A stretch of 64,000 bases of DNA from JBCBSZ01 sp039818945 (GTDB lineage Bacteria > Actinomycetota > Acidimicrobiia > Acidimicrobiales > Poriferisodalaceae), in NCBI GenBank assembly GCA_039818945.1, contig JBCBSZ010000018.1:13359-77358 (forward strand). The letters are read 5' to 3'. This document shows positions 8,581 to 16,746 of the stretch, piece by piece. The first letter of the stretch is position 1, and each line of letters opens with the position of its first letter. The position numbers were made by a program, and so were the translations under genes. Under the pieces are notes generated by a model, which saw only the letters and a list, made by a program, of their open reading frames with translations, searched no databases and was not told the DNA's origin.

Positions 8581-8614
8581 TACCTTCGCTGCACTGTCAG
8601 GTGACCCGAAGGTA
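8581..8614. repeat. Inverted repeat in divergent promoter region
   Basis: TACCTTCG (8581-8588) and CGAAGGTA (8607-8614) are perfect 8-bp complements 18 bp apart, between the divergent genes at 8575 and 8693. The right arm includes AAGG and the interval contains CAGGTGACCC. It could be an operator or part of a 5' UTR hairpin. Confidence 0.4.
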
Positions 8615-8692
8615 CTGCACGAGGCGACCTCATGGCACCGTGCCGGCCGGCGATGCGCCGCGTGGAGTGGCCCGTGTAAGGTGCCCTTCAAC

Positions 8693-9700
8693 ATGGACGT
8701 GCAGAACCCCGAAATGGCCACGGTGCTCACCGAGCGGCCCACCGTCGTCACGGGCGCCGCCGGCTTCATCGGATCGCACCTCGTCGATGCGCTGCTCGCC
8801 CTCGGCGCCGAGGTCGTCGGCATCGACGATCTCGACCCGTGGTACGCACCGGAGCGCAAGCTCGCGAACCTCGCCGCTGCTGCCGATCACGACCGCTTCT
8901 CGTTCCACCGCAGCCCGGTCGACGACCCCGGCCTCGAGTCCGTGTGGCGCGACGCCGGCGTCGTCTTCCACCTCGCTGGTCGACCTGGCGTGCAGGACTC
9001 CTGGGGAGCGGGCTTCGACGAGTGCGCTCGACGGAACGTGACCGCGACGCAGGCCGTCCTCGAGGCGGGACTGAGCGCCGACGTCGAGCGGGTCGTGCTG
9101 GCGTCGAGCTCGTCGGTGTACGGCTCCAGCGCGCGCCGTGGGACCGAGCGGCTGCTCCGCCCGGTCAGCCCGTACGGGGTGACAAAGCTGGCCGCCGAGC
9201 AACTCGCTGCGACCTACGGCGACCGCGGGCTGGATGTCGCGAGCCTCCGCTACTTCACGGTGTTCGGCCCACGCCAGCGCCCCGACATGGCCATCCACCG
9301 CCTGATCGAGGCGACGGGCGAGTCGGCGCCACCCTTCGTCCGACGCGGCAGCGGCGACCAGCGGCGTCAGTTCACCTTCGTCGCCGACGTCGTGGCCGCG
9401 ACCCTCGCCGCTGCCGTCTCACCGTTCGGGACCGGCGAGGCGTTCGATGTCGGCGGCGGCGCCTCCACGTCGCTCAACGAGCTGGTGGCCCTGGTCGAGG
9501 AGCTCACCGAACGACCGGTGCGACTCGTCGCGGGACCAGCGGCGGCCGGCGACCCGGCCGCGGTCACCGCCGATACCGAGCGCACGCGCCGCGTGCTCGG
9601 CTGGCGACCGGCGTGGTCGCTCGCCGACGGACTCGCCGAGCAGACCGCGTGGCACGCTCAGCGGCGACCGACCGGCGGGGAGATCGCGCTCGCCGGCTGA
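8693..9700 (+). CDS. NAD-dependent epimerase/dehydratase (UDP-glucose 4-epimerase-like)
   Basis: 335 residues from the ATG at 8693, preceded by AAGGTG. Extended SDR fold: NAD-binding GAAGFIGSHL near residue 20, acidic DDLDPWY after beta-2, the active-site Ser/Tyr/Lys triad in SSSSVYGSS and SPYGVTKLAAEQ, and the C-terminal DTERTRRVLGWRPAWSL typical of UDP-glucose/UDP-glucuronate epimerases. It likely interconverts nucleotide sugars for envelope glycan synthesis. The neighbouring glycosyltransferase-like genes agree with this. Exact substrate unknown. Confidence 0.88.
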   Translation: MDVQNPEMATVLTERPTVVTGAAGFIGSHLVDALLALGAEVVGIDDLDPWYAPERKLANLAAAADHDRFSFHRSPVDDPGLESVWRDAGVVFHLAGRPGVQDSWGAGFDECARRNVTATQAVLEAGLSADVERVVLASSSSVYGSSARRGTERLLRPVSPYGVTKLAAEQLAATYGDRGLDVASLRYFTVFGPRQRPDMAIHRLIEATGESAPPFVRRGSGDQRRQFTFVADVVAATLAAAVSPFGTGEAFDVGGGASTSLNELVALVEELTERPVRLVAGPAAAGDPAAVTADTERTRRVLGWRPAWSLADGLAEQTAWHAQRRPTGGEIALAG

Positions 9701-11049
9701 GCGTCGGCGAGAGCCGGTCGCCGACCCAGCTCCCGCCAGACCGCGACGCAACTCAGTCCCAGGACCACGATCCACACCAGGTACCTTGCCCAGTCGGCGA
9801 CCCCCGGATCGCGTAGCTCCGGCAAGAGCGTCGACCAGACCTGGAACCAGGGGTTCGCCGTCGACTCGAAGTCGACGATGATCGTCCTGCGATCGGTCGA
9901 CGCCTCGACGACGAGCCAGAGCCAGGTCGCCGCTCCGATGAGCGACCCGACGACGACCGGAACGAGGAGCGTTCGGATCCGATCGACCAGCACGGCCAGC
10001 GCAACGATCCCGAGCGGCAGGACCACCACCACCTGGCGACCGGGCCACCACCAGCCGTGCATCGTGAGCGCGATCCACGTCGCGACCGCCCAGCCGACGA
10101 GGAAGGTCGCCACGAGCAGGGTCGCCTCTCGGCCTCGGTGCCGCACGAGCCCGACGAGGGCGGCCGGGAGCAGCAGCAGCGAGGGCGTCCATGCCCCCAG
10201 GCCGAAGCCGCGATCGATCAGGAGCCCCACGAGCCGACGGGACCGTCCGACGTAGTCGGGGTCGCGTCCGACGACGAGCAACTCACCGTCGACGAAGTGG
10301 TCGCCGGCCGCGTAGACCGTCCAACCCCCGTAGATCCGCTGGTGCAGGAGCAGGTAGACGAGACCCATGACGGCGAAGGCACCGCCGACGACGGCGAGGG
10401 CACGTTGCCGATCCCGCAGCCTCCACAGCAGCGCCAGCGCGAGGACGACCGCCACCGGTGCGTACTTGACCGCCAACCACGGCAGCGCCACGACGGCGAT
10501 GACGACCACGGCCACGGCTCTGCGGTCGAGCCGACCCATGAGGGCGCCGACCCCGGCGACCACGCACAACCCGGCGGGGAGCTCCGGGTAGACCTGGGTG
10601 GCGTAGGACGTGAGCGGCGGAGCGACGAAGGCGGACGTCACCACCGTCGCCGCGATCCTACTGTCGACGCCGAAGCGGCGGACGGCGACCCACGCAGTGA
10701 CGGCTGCGGTGAGTGCTCCGATCGCGGCGAGCGCGGCCTTCGCCCCCGCCCAACCGCCCACCCGCATGGGTACGGCGAGGACGGCGGGAAGGAGCGGATC
10801 GTGCGGGCTGAGGCGCTGGCCTGCGTCGTTCAGCTCGATCGTCTGCGGGTTGAGGTTCACCTCGTGGAAGGGGCGGAACTCCTCCGCGGCGATCTCGTCG
10901 CTGATGTCGAGGTCGAGGTCGGTACCGAGGCTGAGCGCCGTCAGGAGGTACTGCGGCTCGTCGGCGCTCGTGCGGGCGCCGTAGGTGGCTCGGGCGTCGA
11001 GGGCGGCGAGCGCGACCACGAACGTGATCCCTGCCACGACCAGCAACAC
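9658..11049 (-). CDS. Integral membrane protein, glycosyltransferase-like (GT-C type)
   Basis: 463 residues with about 10-11 hydrophobic segments. After the first segment comes TSADEPQYLLTALSL, an early extracytoplasmic acidic loop like that of GT-C polyprenol-phosphate-dependent transferases and related actinobacterial membrane proteins. GTG at 11049 is the first usable start before segment one. The 3' end overlaps the convergent epimerase gene by 43 bp. Adjacent epimerase and GT2 genes suggest lipid-linked sugar transfer to the cell surface. Catalytic assignment is tentative. Confidence 0.65.
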   Translation of the reverse strand: MLLVVAGITFVVALAALDARATYGARTSADEPQYLLTALSLGTDLDLDISDEIAAEEFRPFHEVNLNPQTIELNDAGQRLSPHDPLLPAVLAVPMRVGGWAGAKAALAAIGALTAAVTAWVAVRRFGVDSRIAATVVTSAFVAPPLTSYATQVYPELPAGLCVVAGVGALMGRLDRRAVAVVVIAVVALPWLAVKYAPVAVVLALALLWRLRDRQRALAVVGGAFAVMGLVYLLLHQRIYGGWTVYAAGDHFVDGELLVVGRDPDYVGRSRRLVGLLIDRGFGLGAWTPSLLLLPAALVGLVRHRGREATLLVATFLVGWAVATWIALTMHGWWWPGRQVVVVLPLGIVALAVLVDRIRTLLVPVVVGSLIGAATWLWLVVEASTDRRTIIVDFESTANPWFQVWSTLLPELRDPGVADWARYLVWIVVLGLSCVAVWRELGRRPALADAQPASAISPPVGRR

Positions 11050-11122
11050 GCGCCGTAGGGAATCGGTCGTCTCGGCGTCGCCGGCATCCTCCGCCGATCG
11101 TTCGCCGGCCGGTGCGGCGGTC

Positions 11123-11821
11123 TCAGGCAGGGGCGGTCGCGGCCTGATCGACCACGGTGACGAGGATGCGCTCGGCGGAGAACGCGCTGATGCCGATGAT
11201 GCTGTCGCCCATCGCGAGCGTGGTCGTGCCGTCGGGCGCCGACGAGACGACCTTCCCCTCGCGACCCGGCATCACGCCACCCTCCTCGAGGTACGCCAGC
11301 TCGCCGGGCTGGAACTCCAGCTCCTCGGGGATGCGCTCGACGACGAAGCTGCCCTGCACCGGCACCTGACCGAGCGCACAGGCGCCGGTCGGCGGCGCGT
11401 AGTCGGCACCCGGGATGGGGTTGCCGTGCGGGCACGTCTTGGGATCGCCGAGCACCCGCGAGAGCGCGTCCTCGACCGCTGGAGAGATCACGTGCTCCCA
11501 CCGCCCCGCCTCGTGATGGGCCTCGGCCCAGCTGAGCTCGAGCACGTCGGTCAGGAACCGCTCGGCGAGGCGATGGCGCCGCACGACGGTGGTCGCGAGC
11601 TGCCGACCCTCGTCGGTCAGCGAGATCCGCGAGTCGGCGCCGATCTCGACCAGGCCCTCGCGCTCCATCCGACGGACCATCTCCGACACCGCCGGCCGGG
11701 AGACCTCCAAGCGCTCGGCGATGCGCGCCTGGATCACCTCGACACCGTCCTCGTCCAGCTCGAAGATCGTCTCGCTGTACTCCTCGAACGCCGGATGATG
11801 CTCTGCGGACTCGTACGGCAT
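11123..11821 (-). CDS. DtxR/MntR-family metal-dependent transcriptional regulator
   Basis: 232 residues from the ATG at 11821; a start at 11878 would lie beyond the operator. N-terminal winged helix (ARIAERLEVSRPAVSEMVRRMEREGLV), dimerisation/metal domain (RRHRLAERFLTDVLELSWAEAHHEAGRWEHVIS), CPHGNPIPG, and a C-terminal SH3-like FeoA domain. In DtxR/IdeR the residue before RWEH is Cys102 of the regulatory metal site; here it is Gly. Where DtxR has Met10 this protein has Glu, as in Mn-type MntR (Asp8). The metal preference may therefore differ from classical IdeR. Probably autoregulated through the palindrome at 11850-11867. Confidence 0.9.
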   Translation of the reverse strand: MPYESAEHHPAFEEYSETIFELDEDGVEVIQARIAERLEVSRPAVSEMVRRMEREGLVEIGADSRISLTDEGRQLATTVVRRHRLAERFLTDVLELSWAEAHHEAGRWEHVISPAVEDALSRVLGDPKTCPHGNPIPGADYAPPTGACALGQVPVQGSFVVERIPEELEFQPGELAYLEEGGVMPGREGKVVSSAPDGTTTLAMGDSIIGISAFSAERILVTVVDQAATAPA

Positions 11822-11849
11822 GGTCCGAACCCTAGCATCGGGCGTGCTC

Positions 11850-11867
11850 TGACAGGCATGCTTGTCA
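11850..11867. promoter_or_regulatory. Operator of the DtxR-family gene
   Basis: TGACAGGCATGCTTGTCA is an 18-bp palindrome with one mismatched pair. Read on the minus strand it lies just downstream of a perfect -35 TTGACA (11878-11873), where the spacer and -10 would be, 29 bp from the ATG. The core AGGCATGCTT matches the palindrome at 1112-1123. It may also affect the divergent glycosyltransferase gene at 11946. Confidence 0.65.
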
Positions 11868-11945
11868 CATGATGTCAAATGAACCGACGACCTCGGGTCG
11901 CTCCGATTCGGCCTCGTTCGCGGCCACCGGCCAACATCTCAGGCC

Positions 11946-12707
11946 GTGATCCGACTCCGACTGCCGCGCTCGACCGCGCGGACACCGGCCGCCGCACCCG
12001 ACGACGGGCCCGTGGTGCTCTTCTTCCCGGCGTTCGACGAGGAGGCGACGGTCGGCGACGTGGTCGAGCGGGTCCCGGCCAAGGTGCTCGGCCGTCCGGT
12101 CGTGGCGGTGGTCGTCGACGACGGCAGCGGTGACGAGACGGCCGCCCGAGCCGCATCCGCCGGGGCGAAGGTCGTGGCCCACGGGGCGAACCGGGGCCTC
12201 GGCGCCGCCGTCCGGACCGGCCTGGCCGACGCGGTCGCCCGCGGCGCCGCCGTCGTCGTGTTCGCCGACGCCGACGGCGAGTACCCGCCCGAGCAGCTCG
12301 ACCGCCTCGTCGGACCGATCCTCGATGGCACGGCCGACCTCGTGCACGGCTCCCGGTTCCTCGGGGGCGATCGCGACATGCGGCCGCACCGGTGGCTCGG
12401 CAACCGGGTGCTCACGGTGATCACGGCCTGGCTCGCGCGGACCCCGATGACCGACGCCCAGACCGGCTACCGGGCGTTCTCGCGTGCGGCTGCCGCAGAT
12501 GCCGAGGTCATCCACGACTACAACTACGCGCAGGTGCTCACGCTCGACCTGCTGGCGAAGGGGTACCGTCTCACCGAGGTCCCGATCGACTACGCCTTCC
12601 GCACCGAGGGCCGCTCGTTCGTCCGCCTGCCGACTTACCTCCGTCGAGTCGCCCCGGCCGTCCGGCGAGAGATCCGGACGTCACGGCCGCCCGCCGACGA
12701 GGGCTGA
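11946..12707 (+). CDS. Glycosyltransferase family 2 (polyprenyl-phosphate mannosyl/glucosyltransferase-like)
   Basis: 253 residues, GTG start. GT-A fold with FFPAFDEEATVGDVV, nucleotide-binding VVVDDGSGDET, the metal-binding DAD-type motif ADADGEYPPEQLDRL, and the acceptor-loop motif TDAQTGYRAFSR. This pattern is typical of dolichyl/polyprenyl-phosphate mannose synthases and their DPM1-like relatives. No C-terminal membrane helices, so it is a soluble or peripheral form. It could supply the lipid-linked donor used by the membrane protein at 9658-11049. Confidence 0.87.
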   Translation: MIRLRLPRSTARTPAAAPDDGPVVLFFPAFDEEATVGDVVERVPAKVLGRPVVAVVVDDGSGDETAARAASAGAKVVAHGANRGLGAAVRTGLADAVARGAAVVVFADADGEYPPEQLDRLVGPILDGTADLVHGSRFLGGDRDMRPHRWLGNRVLTVITAWLARTPMTDAQTGYRAFSRAAAADAEVIHDYNYAQVLTLDLLAKGYRLTEVPIDYAFRTEGRSFVRLPTYLRRVAPAVRREIRTSRPPADEG

Positions 12708-12894
12708 GCCCAGCCCTGAGCTGATCCTCGGCCGGCTGCTCGCAGCCGCGGTTTGTCGGAGCGTCGTTGAACTCCGCGTCCGCTCCCGTCGATGCCTGAG
12801 CAGGTTCGTGGGGCGAACCACCGATCCGGTCAGGCCACCCGGTCGCCGGATCACCGCCGCCTCACGTCCAGACGAGCAACAGCGGAGGCGGACG

Positions 12895-14532
12895 ATGACG
12901 ATGCAGGATCGGGCGTGGCGGCGAACGGGTTCACGAGGTCGGACCGGCCCCCGGTTGCTCCGAGCCGTCGGTGCCGTGTTGGCGGCCGTGTTGCTCCTCG
13001 GTGCCACCGCCGCTCCGGCGGGCGCCGATGACGATGATGACGACGACCGCCATTCCTCGTGGTCGCAGGGCTCGTCGATCGACTGGTCCGGCCTGCTGAG
13101 CGGGTTCTCGTCCTCTTCGAGCGCGACCATCGAGGGCTCGCTGTACGACGTGGTCGATCAGATCAACGCTCGTGAGCTCTGGGAGCAGGGCATCACCGGG
13201 CAGGGCGTCGACGTGGCGGTCATCGACACCGGGGTGATGCCGGTCGCACAGCTGGCGGACCCGGACAAGGTCAGGGCCGTCGTCGATCTCTCGCTGGAGG
13301 CCGAGGTCCCGGAGGCGGTCTTCCTCGACACCTACGGACACGGCACTCACATGGCCGGCATCATCGCCGGATCGGACCCGACCGGTGATCCGGCGACCGC
13401 CGCCGAACGTCCCGAGGAGTTCCACGGGGTCGCACCCGGCGCCGGGATCGTCAGCGTGAAGGTCGCCGACAACACCGGCGCCGTCGACGTCTCGCAGGTC
13501 ATCGCGGCGATCGACTGGGTGATCCAGCACCGCGACGCCGAAGGACTCAACATCCGGGTGATCAACCTGTCCTACGGCACGGACTCCGAGCAGCCCTACG
13601 CGGAGAGCCCGCTCGCCTACGCGGTCGAACGGGCCTGGGACGCCGGGCTCGTCGTCGTGGTCGCGGCTGGCAACGACGGGTGGATGGACCCGGGACTCGC
13701 CGCCCCGGCCAACGACCCCTACGTCATCGCCGTCGGTGCCGCTCAGGTGACCGACCGGGGCACGTCCGTTCCGCACTGGGCGAGCGGCGGTCGCGTGTTC
13801 ACCCAGACCCGCTCGGGCTACTGGGCGGGGTTCTGGTCGGAGGACTACAGCGGCCGGATCCCCGATGTCGTCGCACCCGGCGCCAGCATCGAGAGCCTCG
13901 TCGCTCCGGGTTCCCGGTCAGCCCTCGACCACCCCGAGGCGTTCGTGACGGAGCAGACCATGAAGGGCAGCGGCACCTCGCAGGCGGCCGCGGTCGTGTC
14001 GGGAGCCGCCGCCCTGCTGCTCCAGGATCGACCCGAGCTCACGCCCGACCAGGTCAAGGCCCTGCTCACCTCCAGCGCTGACCGGCTCGACTGGACGCTG
14101 TCGACGGTCCAGGGCCACGGCATGATCGACGTCGCTGCAGCGGTGGCGACCCCCACCCCGAACGTCGTGCAGAGCTGGCCTCGCTCGTCGGGCTTGGGTT
14201 CGCTCGAGGCGGCGCGCGGCTCCGCCCACGTGGTCGTCGACGGGGCCGAGGTGCGCGGCGAGGTGACGGTCGACGGCAGTGCGTGGAACCCCGAGGCCTG
14301 GATCGCCGACAGCCGCGCCGGCACGACCTGGACCAACGGTGAGTGGAACGGGTTCTCCTGGACCGGCAACTCCTGGACCGGCTTCTCCTGGACCGGCAAC
14401 AGCTGGACCGGGTTCTCCTGGACCGGCAACTCCTGGACCGGGTTCTCCTGGACCGGCAACAGCTGGACCGGGTTCTCCTGGACCGGCAACAGCTGGACCG
14501 GGTTCTCCTGGACCGGCCATGGCTGGCGCTGA
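12895..14532 (+). CDS. Secreted subtilisin-like serine protease (S8) with C-terminal SWTGNS repeats
   Basis: 545 residues from the ATG at 12895 with GGAGG 8 nt upstream. A signal peptide (residues about 20-42, ending PAGA) is followed by an Asp-rich stretch. The S8 catalytic triad is complete: Asp111 in AVIDTGV, His149 in GHGTHMAG and Ser362 in GSGTSQAAA, with the oxyanion Asn in AAGNDG. A linker leads to a Trp-rich tail of five exact 10-residue repeats, SWTGNSWTGF, ending at the last codon. Such tails occur in other actinobacterial secreted S8 proteases; cell-surface or carbohydrate attachment is a guess. Confidence 0.92.
   Translation: MTMQDRAWRRTGSRGRTGPRLLRAVGAVLAAVLLLGATAAPAGADDDDDDDRHSSWSQGSSIDWSGLLSGFSSSSSATIEGSLYDVVDQINARELWEQGITGQGVDVAVIDTGVMPVAQLADPDKVRAVVDLSLEAEVPEAVFLDTYGHGTHMAGIIAGSDPTGDPATAAERPEEFHGVAPGAGIVSVKVADNTGAVDVSQVIAAIDWVIQHRDAEGLNIRVINLSYGTDSEQPYAESPLAYAVERAWDAGLVVVVAAGNDGWMDPGLAAPANDPYVIAVGAAQVTDRGTSVPHWASGGRVFTQTRSGYWAGFWSEDYSGRIPDVVAPGASIESLVAPGSRSALDHPEAFVTEQTMKGSGTSQAAAVVSGAAALLLQDRPELTPDQVKALLTSSADRLDWTLSTVQGHGMIDVAAAVATPTPNVVQSWPRSSGLGSLEAARGSAHVVVDGAEVRGEVTVDGSAWNPEAWIADSRAGTTWTNGEWNGFSWTGNSWTGFSWTGNSWTGFSWTGNSWTGFSWTGNSWTGFSWTGNSWTGFSWTGHGWR
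14356..14520 (+). repeat. 30-bp tandem repeat encoding SWTGNSWTGF
   Basis: Five full 30-bp units (14356-14505) plus a half unit to 14520, nearly identical; the Asn-following Ser codon alternates between TCC and AGC, and one Gly codon between GGC and GGG. Codon-level similarity suggests recent expansion, and copy number may vary between strains. Confidence 0.9.
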
Positions 14533-14588
14533 TCGGCCGACTCGTCGGCGGCGGCCCTGCGAGCCCTGAGTACGCTCACGACACATCG

Positions 14589-14671
14589 GCGAGCGTGGCG
14601 GAACTGGCAGACGCGCCAGGTTTAGGTCCTGGTGGGCATCGCCCGTGGGGGTTCGAATCCCCCCGCTCGCA
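14589..14671 (+). tRNA. tRNA-Leu (anticodon TAG)
   Basis: Acceptor stem GCGAGCG / CGCTCGC, D-arm GGCGGAACTGGCAGACGCG, anticodon stem CCAGG/CCTGG with loop TTTAGGT giving TAG, a variable arm (TGGGCATCGCCCGT) of class II size, and T-arm GGGGGTTCGAATCCCCC. The 3' CCA is not encoded in full (ACCG follows). Confidence 0.95.
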
Positions 14672-14688
14672 CCGCGGAACCCACTGCC

Positions 14689-14754
14689 GCAGACCCGCCA
14701 GGTTGAGGTCCTGGTGGGCATCGCCCGTGGGGGTTCGAATCCCCCCGCTCGCAC
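14689..14754 (+). pseudogene. Partial tRNA-Leu copy (3' two thirds), anticodon GAG
   Basis: Direct repeat of 14607-14672, 82 bp further on, with two differences in 66 bp. One difference is in the anticodon: loop TTGAGGT reads GAG. The 5' acceptor strand and first half of the D-arm are absent: the sequence in their place cannot pair with CGCTCGC beyond three or four positions. It is therefore either a pseudo-tRNA made by partial duplication or a remnant of an attachment site. No integrase lies nearby. Confidence 0.7.
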
Positions 14755-14848
14755 AACGCCACCTGTCCCCTGTCTGCGGATCCCCGCTCAACTCGCGGCC
14801 AACTCCGGCCGAAGGGAACCAGACGCACACGGATGATGGGATGCAGCG

Positions 14849-15394
14849 GTGAGTGGGCAAGGTGGTGAGCTCAAGACGGCGGACGGCCAGTCCCTCAACT
14901 GGGAGTCCGCTCGGGAGGCGTACTCGAGCGTCGAGTGCGACGCCTACCTCGCGAAGGTGCTCGCACAGAAGGAGCTCTGCCGCAGCACCTCGGTGACCGC
15001 CGCGCGCTTCCAGCGGGCACTGACCGGCAACTCGACCATCGCCGAGAAGCTGGTCCGCCTCGCCACCGGGCGCGTGTCGGACAAGGAGATGAGCCACGTC
15101 GCCCAGGGGAACGACTGGGTCCGTCAGGCCGCGCTGGCGTCGAGCCCGTTCCTGTCGGATCCGATCGCCTTCGAGCTGATGAACAACCTCAACGCCTTCG
15201 TCCGGCTCCAGCTCGCGTCGAACCCGATGGCGCCCGAGCTCGTCCTCCGTCGCCTCAACCGGGATCCGGACACGGACGTGCAACAGACGGCCGAACGTGC
15301 CCTGTTGCGCCAGCAGCCCCGCACCGAAGAGGCGGAGACGAGCAGCGGGAGCGAGAAGTCGAAGAAGCGGAAGCGCCGCCGCGGCAAGCGCTAG
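14849..15394 (+). CDS. Uncharacterised HEAT/LRV-like repeat protein with basic tail
   Basis: 181 residues, GTG start. The middle is helical with repeating units of about 24 residues (GNDWVRQAALASSPFL, LNAFVRLQLASNPMAP, RDPDTDVQQTAERALL), like leucine-rich variant or HEAT-like repeats. The last 30 residues are Glu/Ser-rich then Lys/Arg-rich (KSKKRKRRRGKR), which could bind nucleic acid or membrane. No enzymatic motif. It lies downstream of the tRNA pair and convergent with rdgB. Confidence 0.65.
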   Translation: MSGQGGELKTADGQSLNWESAREAYSSVECDAYLAKVLAQKELCRSTSVTAARFQRALTGNSTIAEKLVRLATGRVSDKEMSHVAQGNDWVRQAALASSPFLSDPIAFELMNNLNAFVRLQLASNPMAPELVLRRLNRDPDTDVQQTAERALLRQQPRTEEAETSSGSEKSKKRKRRRGKR

Positions 15395-15398
15395 TCCA

Positions 15399-15995
15399 TC
15401 AGGCTCCGCCGGCGCGGCGGTCCAGCTCGTCGGCCAACCGGGCCAGCGCCCGTCCTCGATGGGAGATGGCGTGCTTGTCCGCCGGCTCCATCTCGCCGAA
15501 CGTGCGCCCGTCGCCCTCGTCGGGCACGAAGACCGGGTCGTAGCCGAAGCCGCCCGAGCCTCGCGGTGCGACGGCGATGCTGCCCTCGACCGACCCCTCC
15601 GTGACGATCTCGGCACCGTCGGGGAAGCGGACCACCACGATCGAGCGGAAGCGGGCCCGGCGGTCGTCCACGCCCGCCAACCGCTCGAGCAGCAGCCGCA
15701 GGTTGGCCTCGTCGTCGGCCGGCTCGCCGGCGAAGCGGGCCGAGCGGACCCCGGGCGCGCCGTCGAGGTGATCGACCTCCAGCCCGCTGTCGTCGGCGAG
15801 CGCGGCGGTCCCGGTGGCCTCGCAGACGGCGACCGCCTTGAGACGGGCGTTGCCGAGGAAGTCGGGCTCGGTCTCGTCGACATCGGGCAGGTCGGCGGGT
15901 CGGGGCACGAGGTCCCAGCCCTCGAGCACCTCCGCGATCTCGGCCGCCTTCTTCGGGTTGGCCGACGCGACGACCAGCCGGGGCCGGGCGGTCAC
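15399..15995 (-). CDS. rdgB: Non-canonical purine NTP pyrophosphatase (dITP/XTP)
   Basis: 198 residues from the GTG at 15995, which overlaps the rph stop (GTGA). Ham1/RdgB signatures: VVASANPKKAAEIAEVL at the start, ALADDSGLEVDHLDGAPGV with the catalytic DDSGL, GFGYDPVFVP, and the C-terminal ISHRGRALARL. It hydrolyses ITP, dITP and XTP to the monophosphates and protects nucleic acids from deaminated purines. The rph-rdgB coupling downstream of murI is the usual actinobacterial order. Confidence 0.95.
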   Translation of the reverse strand: MTARPRLVVASANPKKAAEIAEVLEGWDLVPRPADLPDVDETEPDFLGNARLKAVAVCEATGTAALADDSGLEVDHLDGAPGVRSARFAGEPADDEANLRLLLERLAGVDDRRARFRSIVVVRFPDGAEIVTEGSVEGSIAVAPRGSGGFGYDPVFVPDEGDGRTFGEMEPADKHAISHRGRALARLADELDRRAGGA

Positions 15996-16711
15996 GACGC
16001 CAACGCCGCCCGCTGCAGCTCGACGATCCGGGCGATGCCGGCCTCGGCCAGGCCGAGCAGCCGATCGAGCTCGTCCCGACTGAACGCCTGCCCCTCGGCC
16101 GTCCCCTGCACCTCGACGAAGCGGCCTCCCTCGGTCATCACGACGTTCATGTCGACCTCGGCGCCGGCGTCCTCGACGTACGGGAGGTCGAGGAGCGGGG
16201 TGCCGTCGACGATCCCGACCGAGATGGCGGCGCACGCCTCGGTGACCGGGTTGGCCGGAATCGACCCGGCGTCGACGAGCGACTGACAGGCATCGTGCAA
16301 GGCCAGCCAACCGCCGCAGATCGACGCGGTCCGCGTCCCGCCGTCGGCGCGGAGCACGTCGCAGTCGACCGTGATCTCGCGCTCGCCCAACGCCTCGAGA
16401 TCGACGACGGCCCGCAGCGCACGGCCGATCAGCCGCTGGATCTCCATCGTGCGGCCGGACTGCTTGCCGGCCTTCGCCTCGCGCCGGACCCGCTCCGGCG
16501 AACTGCCCGGCAGCATCGAGTACTCGGCCGTCGCCCAGCCCCGACCGGAACCCCGCATCCAACGGGGGACGTTCTCGTCGACCGAGGCCGTGCACAGCAC
16601 CCGGGTCGAGCCGAAGGTGACGAGCACGGAGCCGGGCGTCGCGTCGGTGTAGCCACGCTCGAACGTGATGGGGCGCAGCTCGTCGGGAGCGCGACCGTCG
16701 GGGCGGGTCAT
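15992..16711 (-). CDS. rph: Ribonuclease PH
   Basis: 239 residues. Family signatures: RPDGRAPDELRPITFERGYT at the N-terminus, SMLPGSSPERVRREAKAGKQSGRTMEIQRLIGRALR, ITVDCDVLRADGGTRTASICGGW, and DLPYVEDAGAEVDMNVVMT. It is a phosphate-dependent 3'-5' exoribonuclease acting on tRNA precursors. Length is normal. Confidence 0.97.
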   Translation of the reverse strand: MTRPDGRAPDELRPITFERGYTDATPGSVLVTFGSTRVLCTASVDENVPRWMRGSGRGWATAEYSMLPGSSPERVRREAKAGKQSGRTMEIQRLIGRALRAVVDLEALGEREITVDCDVLRADGGTRTASICGGWLALHDACQSLVDAGSIPANPVTEACAAISVGIVDGTPLLDLPYVEDAGAEVDMNVVMTEGGRFVEVQGTAEGQAFSRDELDRLLGLAEAGIARIVELQRAALAS

Positions 16712-16746
16712 CGATGGATCCTTCCAGCGGGGGGCGGGGAGCGAGG

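Noticed and set aside
14356..14520. CRISPR-like array
   Set aside because: Units are contiguous with no spacers and are in frame with the protease.
14589..14754. Integrated element bounded by tRNA attachment sites
   Set aside because: The two copies are only 82 bp apart and no integrase or mobile gene is nearby; kept only as a possible remnant.
14576..14850. Minus-strand reading across the tRNA-Leu pair giving peptides like GDSNPHGRCPPG
   Set aside because: This is the well-known spurious translation of the antisense of class II tRNA genes; the DNA is explained by the tRNA and its partial copy.
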